A DNA stretch of 64,000 nucleotides from Lederbergia citrisecunda. GTDB taxonomy: Bacteria; Bacillota; Bacilli; Bacillales; Bacillaceae_C. The first letter of the stretch is position 1; every line of letters begins with the position of its first letter. The notes under the pieces are model-generated. The model was not told the DNA's origin, did no database searches, and saw nothing but the letters and a program-made list of their open reading frames with translations. The stretch lies in assembly GCF_018343695.1 (NCBI RefSeq), contig NZ_JAGYPJ010000001.1, positions 2,281,992 through 2,345,991 on the forward strand. Reading direction: 5' to 3'. A program made the translations under genes and the position numbers. Positions 63,709-64,000 of this stretch are shown here, in pieces.

Positions 63709-64000
63709 CTAGATCCTCCGTTGCTATATTCCTTTGTCGCTTTTTGTAGTATATCATACTAGTATGATTGTTTGAAGTAGCGTTGAAATAGGTGTTTTTG
63801 TCAATAAAGCAACTGCGACATTGAGTGGAATTCGTCGAAGTATGTTAGTAAGCGTTTCAGTGTTGATGACTTAATAGGAGTTAGGGAAACTCTTAACCAG
63901 AAACTTTTTGATTTAAATCTTATGAAAAAAATATTATGCTTACGTATCTAAAATAGTTCTGAGAACCTCACTCTAAAAGAATCAACACAAAAGATGTTAA
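63709..64000. other. Right-edge intergenic region
   Basis: Contains the promoter region of the TPR gene. At 63808-63951 on the plus strand a frame without a start encodes NCDIEWNSSKYVSKRFSVDD followed by LIGVRETLNQKLFDLNLMKK, which looks protein-like and may be a gene remnant. No gene can be called. Confidence 0.3.

Noticed and set aside
63808-63951. 48-codon protein-like frame at the right edge
   Set aside because: No start codon or ribosome site and no family recognised; noted only as a possible remnant.

Overview
The window is a low-GC chromosome segment from a member of the Bacillaceae. The evidence is the conserved host blocks. On the left, all transcribed leftwards, lie cggR-gapA-pgk-tpiA-gpmI-eno, then secG, est, rnr and smpB. 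On the right lie tRNA-Arg(CCG), clpP under a CtsR box, crh, whiA, yvcK/glmR, rapZ, trxB and a yvcD-like TPR gene. This is the Bacillus subtilis style of gene order. I cannot name the genus or species with confidence.

Layout. (a) 1-3.1 kb: pieces of an LplABC-type oligosaccharide ABC transporter. There is a permease N-terminus at the left edge, an intact lipoprotein, and the decayed tail of a second permease. A 30-bp promoter-region sequence occurs twice and points to an old tandem duplication followed by deletion. (b) 3.1-15.1 kb: smpB, rnr, est, secG and the central glycolytic operon, with the CggR operator and the known punctuation hairpins. (c) 15.1-17.0 kb: a patch of very small genes (YrzI-type, a 19-aa ORF, a 25-aa ORF, three near-identical hairpins) followed by phage-like debris, including a holin-like gene. 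(d) 17.055-54.457 kb: a complete-looking prophage of about 37.4 kb inserted in the 3' end of tRNA-Arg(CCG), with a 13-bp att core at both ends. (e) 54.5-64 kb: host genes.

The prophage has the head and tail genes of a short-tailed (podovirus-like) temperate phage: P22 gp3-like small terminase, large terminase, P22-type portal, scaffold, N4-gp56-like capsid, gp4-like connector, gp10-like hub, tailspike, and a 1490-aa ejection-type protein next to a transglycosylase. I see no tape measure, sheath or tube genes. Late genes read leftwards. They follow an early block with a CI/Cro-like switch, DUF771, Gam, ERF annealase, HTH-nuclease, replication initiator with iterons, DnaC-like loader, HNH protein, SSB, MazG-like protein and ArpU. 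Lysis genes (XhlA, holin, GH25 endolysin) come last. Two rightward accessory genes and a YolD-like gene follow, and then a small operon with a ribbon-helix-helix protein beside four 8-bp iterons. A tyrosine integrase lies at the right end.

Most notable: (1) the gp10-like hub gene is split in two by a cassette holding a beta-helix tailspike and a polytopic Wzy/O-antigen-ligase-like membrane protein; (2) a 12-G homopolymer separates a coiled-coil virion protein from an in-line lytic transglycosylase domain, so one base of slippage would fuse them; (3) three matching 21-bp operators, one of them inside the cro-like gene; (4) LexA-type boxes before both the integrase and the yolD-like gene; (5) integration has moved the tRNA gene 37 kb away from its own terminator, and the phage supplies a new one.
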